Source of the DNA: Weissella paramesenteroides ATCC 33313
Lineage (GTDB): Bacteria; Bacillota; Bacilli; Lactobacillales; Lactobacillaceae
NCBI RefSeq assembly: GCF_000160575.1
Contig: NZ_GG697128.1
Span: forward strand, 350,750 to 414,749
Direction of reading: 5' to 3'
Length of the DNA: 64,000 nucleotides
In this document: piece by piece, positions 27,226 to 36,043 of the stretch
Numbering within the stretch: the stretch's first letter is position 1
Layout: each line of letters opens with the position of its first letter
Notes under the pieces: generated by a model
Told to the model about the DNA's origin: nothing
What the model saw: only the letters and a program-made list of their open reading frames with translations
The model's database searches: none
Program-made: the position numbers and the translations under genes

Positions 27226-28284
27226 TTACGGAATAATTTTATTTAAGACTGGTACTCTTTTTAGTATAAGTATGATAATGAGACAAATAAGCCAGACAAT
27301 CAATGGTAACCCCAACAAATGGAATAGTGAATCTGGTTTGATATGTAGAAAATGAGTAACTATTTGTATGATAAATTCATGGACAACATACACACCAAGT
27401 GAAGCGCCAGAAATACGTTTTAACCACTGTCCTGTTTTAGGATTTGGTTGCCAAGTTTTTGGGAATCGATGTTGGAAAAACAACCAAATTCCCAAAGGCA
27501 AGATGAATCCACCGATTGAAAATATATTATAAACTTCACGCGCAGTTTCACCGTGACTAATAGAAAGAAATACTGTCAATAAAAACATAAATCACACGCT
27601 CAAAAACGACAACCCGTATACCCAATGTCTCTGCCGCTCTGTTTGCTTAAAGTTATGTAGATACCAACCTACAAAAAATATACCCATTCCCATGCTCAAC
27701 GCTAAAGGAATATTTGATATAAGCTGACTAAATGGTCGATGCAATAAACTATACCCATAGTTTATTATGCCAGTTCCAATTATATACAGCAAAATAATAT
27801 ATTCAACGACTTTCTTATTTTCTTTAGTTGCTAAAATCGATAAAAAAGGCATTGCGATATATACCGGAATTATATAATAAAAAAACCAAAAGACCGGTTG
27901 AATATGATCTTGTTCGATGCCATTAATCAAACCTGACAGTGACCAATCTGGTATTCCCAAAATAAAATGATTCCAAGCATACCAAATGATTGACCAAACC
28001 AGAAATGGCACTAGCACACGTGCCCCTCTTTTTTTCAAAAAAGTTTTGGTATCATATCGCTCGCGATAGTTGAGCAAATTTGCTCCCGATATCATAAAAA
28101 ATATTGGAACTGCCCATATAAAAATTACTTGAATAAATACACCTAAATACCAATTGGGATCATTTGGCATAAAATGAAAGGCATATTCAGATGTATGAAG
28201 CCATATTACTGCAAAAGTGGCCACAATATTTAAAATATCCAAATAATAATAGTGTTGTTCACTTATGTTAACTGGATTACTCAT
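27226..28284 (-). pseudogene. Acyltransferase family 3 gene interrupted by an in-frame TGA
   Basis: The frame from the ATG at 28284 (MSNPVNISEQHYYYLDIL, with AGGAG upstream) carries the acyltransferase 3 start motif LDILNIVATFAVIWLHT and FFMISGANLL, then several membrane segments. It stops at a TGA at 27592-27594. The same frame resumes one codon later (FMFLLTVFLS) and runs to 27226 with ISGASLGVYVVHEFII, the normal C-terminal part of the family. No base is gained or lost, so a single nonsense change is enough. The intact enzyme, about 350 aa, would have O-acetylated the exopolysaccharide. Two separate half-proteins are possible but unlikely to work. Confidence 0.82.
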
Positions 28285-28315
28285 GTCACTCCTGTTATTG
28301 TATCTAAACTTATTA

Positions 28316-28357
28316 TGAAAAAATGAGGCACAATACACTAAAGAGTGATTGCGCCTC
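28316..28357 (-). terminator. Terminator after glf
   Basis: On the minus strand a 14-bp GC-containing stem with one bulge (28325-28339 / 28344-28357) is followed by ATTTTTTC. It lies inside the exopolysaccharide locus, between glf and the broken acyltransferase. Confidence 0.75.
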
Positions 28358-28381
28358 GATTATCTATTAATCTATCAAAAA

Positions 28382-29560
28382 TTAATGTTCTTCATCATGT
28401 GCGAAGTTAAAATCTGATGGAATATCAAACTCTTTACGTACTGTATTAAAGGCAGCATTGAACACTTGATCCATATCATAATAGCGATATTGTCCTAAGC
28501 GACCACCAAAAATAAATTGTTCTTTATGTTTGCGTGCTTCCTTTGCGTATTCCTTATACAGATTTGTATTCTTTTCATCATTAACAGGATAATATGCTTC
28601 TTTTGAGCGATCCCATTCTTGTGGGTATTCTTTTGTAATGATGGTAACACCGTCATCTGACAAGCCATCAAAATGCTTCCATTCCATAACACGTGTGTAT
28701 GGTGTTTCAGCATCAGTATAGTTAATCACAGAATTACCTTGATAATTTTCAGTCTGCTTTAATTCAGATTCAAAGCGAACTGAGCGATATTCCAATTCAC
28801 CAAACTTGTAATCAAAGAATTGATCAATCATTCCCGTATAAACAATACGAGGGAACTCTGCGATATACTCGTCCTTGTGAGCGAAGAAATCTTCATTGAC
28901 ACGAACATCAATCAAATCATTGTCCAACATCTTATCAAAGATTTGTGTGTAACCACCAACAGGAATTCCTTGATAACGGTGATTAAAGTAATTATTATCG
29001 TAGATAAAGCGAACTGGCAATCGTTTAATGATAAATGAAGGCAATTCAGTTGCCTTACGTCCCCATTGCTTTTCAGTATAGCCCTTCACCAATTTTTGAT
29101 AAATATCAGTACCAATCAGTGAAATTGCTTGTTCTTCCAAATTACGTGGTTCGCGATCGCCTAATTCAGATAAGGCTGCTTGCTTTTGCTCTTCAATCTT
29201 AGCCTTGGCCTCAGCGGGTGTTTTGGTCCCCCACATTTCGTAAAATGTGTTCATGTTGAATGGTAAATTATAAAGTTCACCCTTGTAGTTCGCTACCACT
29301 TGGTTTTGGTAACCATTAAACTCGGCAAATTGATTGATGTATTCCCAAACTTCTTTATTATCCGTATGGAAAATATGAGCACCATAATCATGGACAGTGA
29401 TACCATGGTCAGTATGTGTATACGTATTTCCGGCAATGTGTGAACGCTTTTCGATGATAAGTGAACGCTTACCACGTTTAGCCGCCTCATAGGCAAAAAT
29501 AGCTCCGAATGGACCGGCCCCAACAACTAAGTAATCATAATTTTTATCATTTAAAGTCAT
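28382..29560 (-). CDS. glf: UDP-galactopyranose mutase
   Basis: A 392-aa FAD enzyme that interconverts UDP-galactopyranose and UDP-galactofuranose. The FAD-binding site is YLVVGAGPFGAIFAYEAA (from about residue 10), followed by IEKRSHIAGNTYT and DYGAHIFHTDN, the mutase signature; the C-terminus carries LGQYRYYDMDQV with the substrate Arg and Tyr residues. The presence of Glf means the polymer made here probably contains galactofuranose. The gene lies between two terminators (29584-29628 and 28316-28357), so it may have a transcript of its own within the locus. Confidence 0.96.
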   Translation of the reverse strand: MTLNDKNYDYLVVGAGPFGAIFAYEAAKRGKRSLIIEKRSHIAGNTYTHTDHGITVHDYGAHIFHTDNKEVWEYINQFAEFNGYQNQVVANYKGELYNLPFNMNTFYEMWGTKTPAEAKAKIEEQKQAALSELGDREPRNLEEQAISLIGTDIYQKLVKGYTEKQWGRKATELPSFIIKRLPVRFIYDNNYFNHRYQGIPVGGYTQIFDKMLDNDLIDVRVNEDFFAHKDEYIAEFPRIVYTGMIDQFFDYKFGELEYRSVRFESELKQTENYQGNSVINYTDAETPYTRVMEWKHFDGLSDDGVTIITKEYPQEWDRSKEAYYPVNDEKNTNLYKEYAKEARKHKEQFIFGGRLGQYRYYDMDQVFNAAFNTVRKEFDIPSDFNFAHDEEH

Positions 29561-29583
29561 TTATTATTTTCCTCTACATATCT

Positions 29584-29628
29584 ATAAAAAAATATCCTGA
29601 ACTTACTTTACCATAAATCCAGGATATT
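29584..29628 (-). terminator. Terminator after the DUF4422 gene
   Basis: On the minus strand AATATCCTG and CAGGATATT form a stem with a 20-nt loop and are followed by TTTTTTTATAG. The arms lie at 29591-29599 and 29620-29628. Confidence 0.72.
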
Positions 29629-29633
29629 GTGTT

Positions 29634-30407
29634 TTAAAAGTGAACCTTCTTATTTGTATTTTTAAAAAATTTACGCTTTAAAAATTGTGTACCCTTATCA
29701 AGCCAATTCGTTTTTTCAGTAGTTACCAAAGGAAAATCTTGGAATGTTTTATGATTCGTATACAGCCAGGTATCCATTAAACGTTCTGACAAGAAACCAA
29801 ATACACGACGATCTTGTCCTTCATATGATTCGTACGGAATACGTTGTGCAACTTGGTTCAAAACGCCAAACATAAAATCAGTATATGACTGAAAGTCTGC
29901 CTGTTTCATGATTGCCATATTAAACAAGTGGGCTTTCTTACTTTGCCCCATTTGTTGAAATGCTGACAAATACTCAGGAAAACTTTCTTTAATAACATCC
30001 TGCATCATAAAATAAGGTTCATTTTTATGTGCATTTAAGTAATGATTCTCCTGTGATTCAATGTAATAATTACGTTGCTTTGGCAACAATACATCTACTT
30101 TCTCTAAAGCATCATAGATTTGCTCTTGACTAAGAATATCAGCCAAATTATGACTTGATTTCGTACCGAAATAGCGGCGATAGTGAGCAAGTCCCACTAT
30201 ATCTTCATCTCTCAAATTATACTTTGCCCAATATAATGCTGTAAGTTCATTAAAAAATGGATTCAAAGACGAAATATTTTCACCTTGATCATCTCGTAGA
30301 TATCCTGCCGGTACCTCATCACGTAACGCAGACCCAACCATAATCGGTTGATATCCTGAAATTTCAGGTATTTGATATGGTTTATGGGTTGCAATTAAAA
30401 TCTTCAT
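29634..30407 (-). CDS. DUF4422 glycosyltransferase-like exopolysaccharide protein
   Basis: A 257-aa DUF4422 protein, a family common in capsule and exopolysaccharide loci and thought to be a glycosyltransferase. Signature segments are MKILIATHKPYQIP, ELTALYWAKYNLRDEDIVGLAHYRRYF (first part ELTALYWAKYNL) and the C-terminal RVFGFLSERLMDTWL. No membrane segments. The ATG shares one base with the wzy stop (TAATG), so it is translationally coupled to wzy. Confidence 0.8.
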   Translation of the reverse strand: MKILIATHKPYQIPEISGYQPIMVGSALRDEVPAGYLRDDQGENISSLNPFFNELTALYWAKYNLRDEDIVGLAHYRRYFGTKSSHNLADILSQEQIYDALEKVDVLLPKQRNYYIESQENHYLNAHKNEPYFMMQDVIKESFPEYLSAFQQMGQSKKAHLFNMAIMKQADFQSYTDFMFGVLNQVAQRIPYESYEGQDRRVFGFLSERLMDTWLYTNHKTFQDFPLVTTEKTNWLDKGTQFLKRKFFKNTNKKVHF

Positions 30408-31786
30408 TATTCTGACTCCTTTGCAAACACATCATTTTCAGCGATATGAATAACACGCCAGTAAAAGAATAGCATTAATAGAATTGGCCATGACACAACA
30501 TTCGATGGCGTTACTGAACTAACGACAGCAACAGTGATAATTGTCATATAAAACGCCTTAATCGAGACGCGATAGAACATACTACGCTGATCAAATTTAC
30601 CAGATAGTTCTTTTAAAACTACTAAAGAACGCTTAACTAGACCAAACAATAGCCAAATAAATATTAAGAAAAATACAAGGCCATATCTTGCTAACCAACC
30701 AAAGGTATCGTTCAAAATTGGATAAGCTTGATGTTGATAGACCTGCATATACTCGAAATTATTTTTTGACCAAGCAGGTAAGTTATCAACAATATATTGT
30801 CCTTCATAACCATAGCCAACACCAAATAGTGGATGTTGTAGCCATGTTCTAATTAGAGCAATTGTTCCACCAAGTCTGTTGTCGGTACCACCTTTTTGGA
30901 AAATCCAAGTATTCAATAAATTATGAACACTTGGCACAGTGATATATGTCAAGGCTACTCCAATTACTGCGATTATTCCCAGAAAAAATAAGCTAATTTT
31001 TTGCTTTTTGGGTGCTGCTAACCAATACACTAGTGCAAGAATACCAATTAGTAGGAATCCCGTTGTTGTCTTTGCTAACAACAATACACCTAAACTGGCA
31101 GCACCTAATATAATTGCTGTCCAGTATATCCAACGATTTTTAAATGCTCTCAATGGTTCTTGTATCAACATAAGTAGGAATGGGCTGAATGCTATACCAA
31201 CTAATAATGCCAAGTATGCTGCTTCTGGCTCAAATCCATTAACACGCATCGAAGTTGTGACATAACTACCGTTGTCATAAAAGTTACGATTTTCCCAATG
31301 ACGTTCGAACAAATGAGCGATTGGGTTTATCCAATGTGTTAATGATGTGAAGCCAAAAAGATAAAGTATCTGCGGCAAAACAATTACGCCAAGGTAAACA
31401 GCCATTGTAATGACGACGGATTTCATAAACTTTATTGCATCGTCATAACTACGAATAAGCATTTTTTGAATCGTATATGCCATCCAAATTGACAGTATGA
31501 CTTGAATAAACATTAATAAACCATGTAATAAGCCATATACTCGCGTAGTTGCCCCTACCACAAATGATTCATAGGTCATTAAAATCAGTTGTACAACAAC
31601 AAATACACCCCAGATACGCAAAGTCGACGTTTTTGGTAAAACATCTTCCAATTGTGTAGGTTGTAAATACAGCTTCACCAATATAAATAGGCCGAATACA
31701 ACAACAGCAATTTGAGAAAATAAATCAAAGAAAAAGAATGTATATGTTTTTGGCAAAATCGCAAAAGGCATTAACCAATTAACCAT
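30407..31786 (-). CDS. wzy: Wzy-type polysaccharide polymerase
   Basis: A 459-aa integral membrane protein with about 12 hydrophobic segments and a large outside loop, of the O-antigen ligase/polymerase fold. EPEAAYLALLVGIAF and the loop containing HPLFGVGYGYEG are like WzyC/O-antigen polymerases. It should join flipped repeat units at the outer face of the membrane. Location between wzz and a glycosyltransferase gene and overlap with the latter support the role. Confidence 0.82.
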   Translation of the reverse strand: MVNWLMPFAILPKTYTFFFFDLFSQIAVVVFGLFILVKLYLQPTQLEDVLPKTSTLRIWGVFVVVQLILMTYESFVVGATTRVYGLLHGLLMFIQVILSIWMAYTIQKMLIRSYDDAIKFMKSVVITMAVYLGVIVLPQILYLFGFTSLTHWINPIAHLFERHWENRNFYDNGSYVTTSMRVNGFEPEAAYLALLVGIAFSPFLLMLIQEPLRAFKNRWIYWTAIILGAASLGVLLLAKTTTGFLLIGILALVYWLAAPKKQKISLFFLGIIAVIGVALTYITVPSVHNLLNTWIFQKGGTDNRLGGTIALIRTWLQHPLFGVGYGYEGQYIVDNLPAWSKNNFEYMQVYQHQAYPILNDTFGWLARYGLVFFLIFIWLLFGLVKRSLVVLKELSGKFDQRSMFYRVSIKAFYMTIITVAVVSSVTPSNVVSWPILLMLFFYWRVIHIAENDVFAKESE

Positions 31787-31799
31787 ATTTCACTCCTTT

Positions 31800-32432
31800 T
31801 TATGCTTTCGTTGTTTTAAAATTCTTGAAAATACCAGTAAAGAACGCTAATACAATTCCCAAGGCAACTCCTGCAACCAAGCCAAATGCAGCTGACTTCT
31901 TAGGAGATCCCGAAACAATTGAGTCAGCACGTGCCTTTTTAGCGGCAGACATTAACTCAGGCTGTGGCATATTTGAAATTAGCTTAGGGCCATTCACAGC
32001 AAATGAGTCTGTATAAGCATTAACCATTTTGACTGCTTGATTTCCCTTTTTAATACCATGTACTTGAGCATCTATTAACAATGTACTATCAGGTGTCGAT
32101 AAGCTAATTGCCTGACGTAATTCATTTGCGGTCACTTTAACGTGTTGTTTCTTTAATTGCTTGACAGCAGGCTCAATAATCTGACGATCCTTACCGATTG
32201 AGCGATATGTCTTTAACATCCAAGAATTTCCCATGATACGTGAATTTGGATCTTTGACATCGCTATCACTTTTACCAACATACATATTTCGTGAAGCACT
32301 ATAACTAGTAACGGTTGGTTGTTTGTTCATGACATACATGGCACCACCGCCGATAATCCCTAATACGATAATCCACCAAGCATTCCGTAACATGTGCTTA
32401 ATCAAATCAGTTATAGTAAATTGATTGTCCAT
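31800..32432 (-). CDS. Wzz/CpsC-type chain-length determinant protein
   Basis: A 210-aa polysaccharide co-polymerase. Two membrane segments, about 17-36 and 178-200, bracket an outside domain; the N-terminal FTITDLIKHMLRNAWWIIVLG and the Pro/Gly-containing GSPKKSAAFGLVAG before the second segment are of the Wzz/CpsC type. In most Gram-positive loci the partner tyrosine kinase (CpsD/Wze) and phosphatase follow; neither is in this window. The ATG at 32432 has GAGGA 10 nt upstream; a GTG at 32438 is also possible. Confidence 0.8.
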   Translation of the reverse strand: MDNQFTITDLIKHMLRNAWWIIVLGIIGGGAMYVMNKQPTVTSYSASRNMYVGKSDSDVKDPNSRIMGNSWMLKTYRSIGKDRQIIEPAVKQLKKQHVKVTANELRQAISLSTPDSTLLIDAQVHGIKKGNQAVKMVNAYTDSFAVNGPKLISNMPQPELMSAAKKARADSIVSGSPKKSAAFGLVAGVALGIVLAFFTGIFKNFKTTKA

Positions 32433-32490
32433 TTTCACTATTTCCTCTTAGTATAAAATTTCTGACTATAACATCGTCAGTTAAACGCGA

Positions 32491-32531
32491 AAACTCGCTA
32501 CATTTCAGTATACATGAGATGTAGCGAGTTT
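32491..32531 (-). promoter_or_regulatory. Strong hairpin between the priming transferase and wzz genes
   Basis: Thirteen perfectly paired bases (32491-32503 / 32519-32531), extendable by three after one mismatch, form a stable stem. On the minus strand it is followed only by TTTTCGCG, a weak T run. It may be a partial terminator lowering expression of downstream genes, or an RNA-stability element. Confidence 0.55.
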
Positions 32532-32561
32532 GATAGTTATGTCACATTTTTTTAACTTTCT

Positions 32562-33185
32562 TTACATTGCACCTTTTCCTTTAAAAACTGCAATAACTGT
32601 CATAAATAAAATTTTAAAATCAAACCATAAATCAGCTTGATCGACATAGCCAATTTCTAATTGGGCACGTTCTGGATATTGAATTTCACTACGACCACTT
32701 GCCTGCCAAAGTCCCATTGCGCCTGGTTTAACTGATAAGAATTTATCAACATCCTGACCATATTCTACCAATTCCTTTTCAACCACTGGTCGTGGCCCAA
32801 CAATGCTCATTTCACCCTTAAGAATGTTAATGAATTGTGGTAACTCATCAATCGAAGTTTTACGTAGAAATGCACCAAATTTTGTGATTCTAGGATCCTC
32901 TTCAGTTGGCAATTTGTATCCGTTTTCGACAAATTTTGCATAAAGTGCTTTATTAGCGTATAGCTTTTCTTCAGCACCGACAACCATTGACCGAAATTTG
33001 TAAATACCAAACTCACGATGGTTTTGACCAATTCGTTTTTGTTGATAAAAAATAGGACCACGATTATCACCAAAAAAATAAAACAGTGAAACAACCAAAA
33101 AGATTGGCGATAAAATAATCAATGCAAATAGTGAAACAGAAATATCTAAAAATCGTTTCGTAAATAAGTATCCAGTTTCTGACAC
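32562..33185 (-). CDS. Undecaprenyl-phosphate sugar-1-phosphate transferase (priming enzyme)
   Basis: A 207-aa bacterial sugar transferase of the short PglC/CpsE-core type that loads the first sugar-1-phosphate on undecaprenyl phosphate. KRFLDISVSLFALIILSP is the re-entrant membrane helix; the catalytic core shows YQQKRIGQN, YKFRSM (62-67), SIDELPQF and GPRP (130-133). The sugar cannot be told from sequence. The start is a GTG at 33185 with AAGGAGG upstream. It lies 30 nt after map with no terminator seen, so it may be read from the map promoter. Confidence 0.9.
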   Translation of the reverse strand: MSETGYLFTKRFLDISVSLFALIILSPIFLVVSLFYFFGDNRGPIFYQQKRIGQNHREFGIYKFRSMVVGAEEKLYANKALYAKFVENGYKLPTEEDPRITKFGAFLRKTSIDELPQFINILKGEMSIVGPRPVVEKELVEYGQDVDKFLSVKPGAMGLWQASGRSEIQYPERAQLEIGYVDQADLWFDFKILFMTVIAVFKGKGAM

Positions 33186-33215
33186 CGCGAAACCTCCTTC
33201 TTGTTTGCTAATATT

Positions 33216-33998
33216 TTATAGATATTTTGCGTCAAATTCAGGATCTTGTGACGTCAAAATTTTGGGACCATCATCTGTTATGGCAATCACATGCTCATAT
33301 TGTGCTGACCACGAACCATCTTCGGTTGTAACAGTCCACCCATCTTCTTTAGAGGTCTCTACTTTCCAACCACCAAGATTTACCATTGGTTCAATCGTAA
33401 TTGTCATACCAGCCTTTAAGCGCAACCCATGTCCTGCTTTACCATAATGTGGTACTGCTGGTTCTTCGTGCATGGTTGGCTGAATCCCATGACCAATATA
33501 TTCACGGACATTACCATAACCATTTTCATCAGTGACATATTTATCAATTGCTGCACCGATATCACCAATTCGGTTACCCACTTGAGCCTGGTCAATACCA
33601 ATGTATAAGGCTTTCTTAGTTACTGCCATCAAACGCTTGACCTCATCTGACACATTACCAACAGCATATGACCATGCTGAATCTGAATAATAGCCATCCA
33701 AATCAACAACTGTATCAACTTTGACGATATCACCGTCTTTTAAAATTAATTTTTTACGTGGAAAAGCGTGTGCAACTTCGTTATTAACTGAAACCGTCGT
33801 CGCATACTCAAATCCTTCAAAACCGATTTGAGCCGCACGACCACCATGACTTTCAATGTATTGACGACTAAACTCTTCAATTTTCCAAGTTGAAAGTCCC
33901 GGTTTGATTAATTCACGTAGTCCTTTATGCATACCAGCGATAATTTCACCAGATTTTTTCATGCCTTCTATTTCACGTTGTGATTTAATTGTAATCAT
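33216..33998 (-). CDS. map: Type I methionine aminopeptidase
   Basis: A 260-aa pita-bread metalloprotease that removes initiator Met. Metal ligands are the two Asp in KVDTVVDLDGYYSDSAW (about residues 97 and 108), the His in GHGIQPTMHEEP, the Glu in TIEPMV and the Glu in QYEHVIAIT. GHGIQPTMHE differs from the more common GHGIGRxxHE. It contains no N-terminal extension. Located just upstream of the exopolysaccharide locus, on the same strand. Confidence 0.95.
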   Translation of the reverse strand: MITIKSQREIEGMKKSGEIIAGMHKGLRELIKPGLSTWKIEEFSRQYIESHGGRAAQIGFEGFEYATTVSVNNEVAHAFPRKKLILKDGDIVKVDTVVDLDGYYSDSAWSYAVGNVSDEVKRLMAVTKKALYIGIDQAQVGNRIGDIGAAIDKYVTDENGYGNVREYIGHGIQPTMHEEPAVPHYGKAGHGLRLKAGMTITIEPMVNLGGWKVETSKEDGWTVTTEDGSWSAQYEHVIAITDDGPKILTSQDPEFDAKYL

Positions 33999-34087
33999 TT
34001 ATGTTCTAACCTGCTTTTCTAAATTCAGTTTAACTAGTAACATTATACGCTTACTTTAACAATTCTTGGAAACTTTTCTTATTATCT

Positions 34088-34130
34088 ATAAAAAATTGGC
34101 TATTTTCAATAAACACTGAAAATAGCCAAT
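34088..34130 (-). terminator. Terminator of the GH25 lysozyme gene
   Basis: A 14-bp perfect stem (34095-34108 / 34117-34130) with 8-nt loop is followed on the minus strand by a T run. Confidence 0.9.
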
Positions 34131-34140
34131 ATTAGAAATA

Positions 34141-35496
34141 TTAACGCAAATAGAACGTATCGTTATTACCAAAATAATAATGATGGTTATTTATCATTTG
34201 ATGTCCTTGCACCGCACGACCGTCAGCTCCAACATAGTAGCGATAACCCCATGCTGTTTGCCACTGATTATTTTGACGGAAACCATTCGTAAACCAGTAA
34301 TATGCACCCATATAATATCGGAAGCCTGTGTATAGTTTGCCATCTTCAAACCATTGCCAACCCATACGAGATTGTATATAACCTTGCCAAGGAATAAGTA
34401 TGCCTTGTGCATCAGCATAAAAGGTTTGGTTACCTACCTTAATCGATTGATTTGTTCGCAAAAAGTGTGTGCCATTATCACCAAAGTAATAGTTATTTTC
34501 ACCAATTTGTTGAATACCTTGTACCGCACGTCCTTGGGCATCGACATAATAACGATAACCCCATGCTGTTTGCCATTGATTGTTTTGTCGAACACCATTT
34601 GTAAACCAATAATACGTTCCCATATAATGACGGAAACCTGTATATCGTCGACCTGCTTCAAACCAATACCAACCGGTTCCATCATTTAGATACCCTGCAG
34701 CTGGTTTACCTGCTGAATAAAAAATATGATCCACTGGTTCAGTTGCAGTCGTTGCAGTGCTTAGACCTTGTTGTAAGAATGGCGATCCGTAATCAATACT
34801 CACATCAAATAATCCTGGAACACCTGGAAAACTAGTTTTTGAATTCCATTGCCACGCACCATATTGCGTGTGCCATAAATTATTAGCAGTTGGTTGATAT
34901 GGGTATGATGCCATCCAAATATTACGCAATCCAAATGTATTTGGATTCAATTTTGTCGCTGCGATATAGCTTGGCGAAGTGTATAGCATATATCGCTGAT
35001 ATCCATTAGCTGCTAGACGATCACGAAAGGCCAATGCATTCTGTGTGACATCCCCTTGCCTGGTCGCTGAATCTTCCAAATCATCAACTAATACCGTATT
35101 GTTCGTTAACCCATATTTTTTAACAAATGTTGTAAAATAATCAACTTCATTTATCGCACTAACAGGTGTCCGATATTTGGAATAATGATAGACCGCAATT
35201 CGTAGCCCAGCAGCTTGTGCACTTGCAATTTGTGCTTGTGCATTTGGATTAATGTAATATGTGCCCTCAGTCAATTTAACAATAACACCTCTGACACCAT
35301 GACTTTTCATATTGTCAAAATCAGCGGTGGTTAAACGACCGTTCCATGATGAAACATCCACAAAGTCCGTACGTGGTGTGCCTGCTTGACCAGCTGTAAT
35401 ACTCGGCACACCTGTCGCATAAACACGATGTACTAAAACAGCAATACTTAAAATACTAATTATTAACACTAGTATTAATTGTTTAAAATAGTGCAT
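34141..35496 (-). CDS. Secreted GH25 lysozyme with glucan-binding repeats
   Basis: A 451-aa exported muramidase. A signal peptide covers about 1-27 (cut near VYATG). The GH25 domain (about 43-240) has DVSSWNG with Asp47, the catalytic acidic cluster VDDLED (137-141), WMASYP and the closing DVSIDYG. Residues 258-451 carry two long YG-type repeats with GWYWFEAGRRYTGF, NGVRQNNQWQTAWGYRYY and AQGRAVQG, as in dextransucrase glucan-binding domains. It should cut peptidoglycan and stay on the cell surface through a glucan or wall polymer. GAGGTAAGG precedes the ATG. Confidence 0.92.
   Translation of the reverse strand: MHYFKQLILVLIISILSIAVLVHRVYATGVPSITAGQAGTPRTDFVDVSSWNGRLTTADFDNMKSHGVRGVIVKLTEGTYYINPNAQAQIASAQAAGLRIAVYHYSKYRTPVSAINEVDYFTTFVKKYGLTNNTVLVDDLEDSATRQGDVTQNALAFRDRLAANGYQRYMLYTSPSYIAATKLNPNTFGLRNIWMASYPYQPTANNLWHTQYGAWQWNSKTSFPGVPGLFDVSIDYGSPFLQQGLSTATTATEPVDHIFYSAGKPAAGYLNDGTGWYWFEAGRRYTGFRHYMGTYYWFTNGVRQNNQWQTAWGYRYYVDAQGRAVQGIQQIGENNYYFGDNGTHFLRTNQSIKVGNQTFYADAQGILIPWQGYIQSRMGWQWFEDGKLYTGFRYYMGAYYWFTNGFRQNNQWQTAWGYRYYVGADGRAVQGHQMINNHHYYFGNNDTFYLR
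34144..34725 (-). repeat. Glucan-binding repeats in the lysozyme gene
   Basis: Two tandem units of about 85 residues, each with W(Y/Q)WFExGxxYTGFRxYMG, YYWFTNG, RQNNQWQTAWGYRYYV and RAVQG. The coding DNA of the units is closely similar, making recombination between units, and with the repeats at 36521-37324, possible. Confidence 0.85.
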
Positions 35497-35612
35497 CTAA
35501 ACCTTACCTCATATTTATATGATTACACTTTTTGTAAGTGCCTAACCATATTACAATATTTGGTAACTGAAATAAGAACTGTTATTTTACGTTGGTAAAA
35601 AAATAAGTCAGA

Positions 35613-36032
35613 CTATTGGTTTAGTTGATTTTTAACATAGGTTGGAAAATCAATCTGTTGTTTCTTAGCTGCTTGCCAATACTGGGCAATCGTTGCATCG
35701 TCTAGATTTGAAGAATCAACACCAGCTTCATAAAGTTTAATACGCGCTTCCCGAATATTAACAACTTGAGAGTCACTGGTGTCTTGATCACTACTAGTAG
35801 TTGTTTCAGCCGAGCTAGTTTCCAATGTGAGACTCTTATCTCCGGATAACGATGTACTACTAACACTTGAACTCTGCACATGCGATGAATGGGATGATTT
35901 CACACTCGATGTATGTGAAGAAGTCATCGTTGTGTGCTTATCTTCTGATCTATTAAACACAAAGAATAATGAAATAATCACAATCATGATAATAACACCC
36001 GATACGACCCAAAGAATATGTTTACGTTTCAT
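35613..36032 (-). CDS. Membrane-anchored Ser/Thr-rich protein of unknown function
   Basis: A 139-aa protein with a basic start, one membrane segment (about 7-26), a Ser/Thr-rich linker (about 35-85, including SSHSSHVQSSSVSSTSLSG) and a small C-terminal helical domain (REARIKLYEAGVDSSNLDD to the end). The linker looks like a wall-spanning spacer, possibly glycosylated. I do not recognise the end domain; LYEAGVDSSNLDD recalls short repeats in surface proteins of lactic acid bacteria that bind or signal. The ATG at 36032 has AGGGG 8 nt upstream; it follows the C39-like gene by 11 nt and is probably cotranscribed. Confidence 0.6.
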   Translation of the reverse strand: MKRKHILWVVSGVIIMIVIISLFFVFNRSEDKHTTMTSSHTSSVKSSHSSHVQSSSVSSTSLSGDKSLTLETSSAETTTSSDQDTSDSQVVNIREARIKLYEAGVDSSNLDDATIAQYWQAAKKQQIDFPTYVKNQLNQ

Positions 36033-36043
36033 CTTGATCACCC

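Noticed and set aside
27226-27588. Independent 120-aa membrane protein
   Set aside because: It is in the same frame as the upstream acyltransferase, one codon after the TGA, and has that family's C-terminal segments.
27589-27594. TGA read as Trp (altered genetic code)
   Set aside because: TGA serves as a normal stop for other genes in the window, such as the 90-aa gene ending at 14690, so a local nonsense mutation is simpler.
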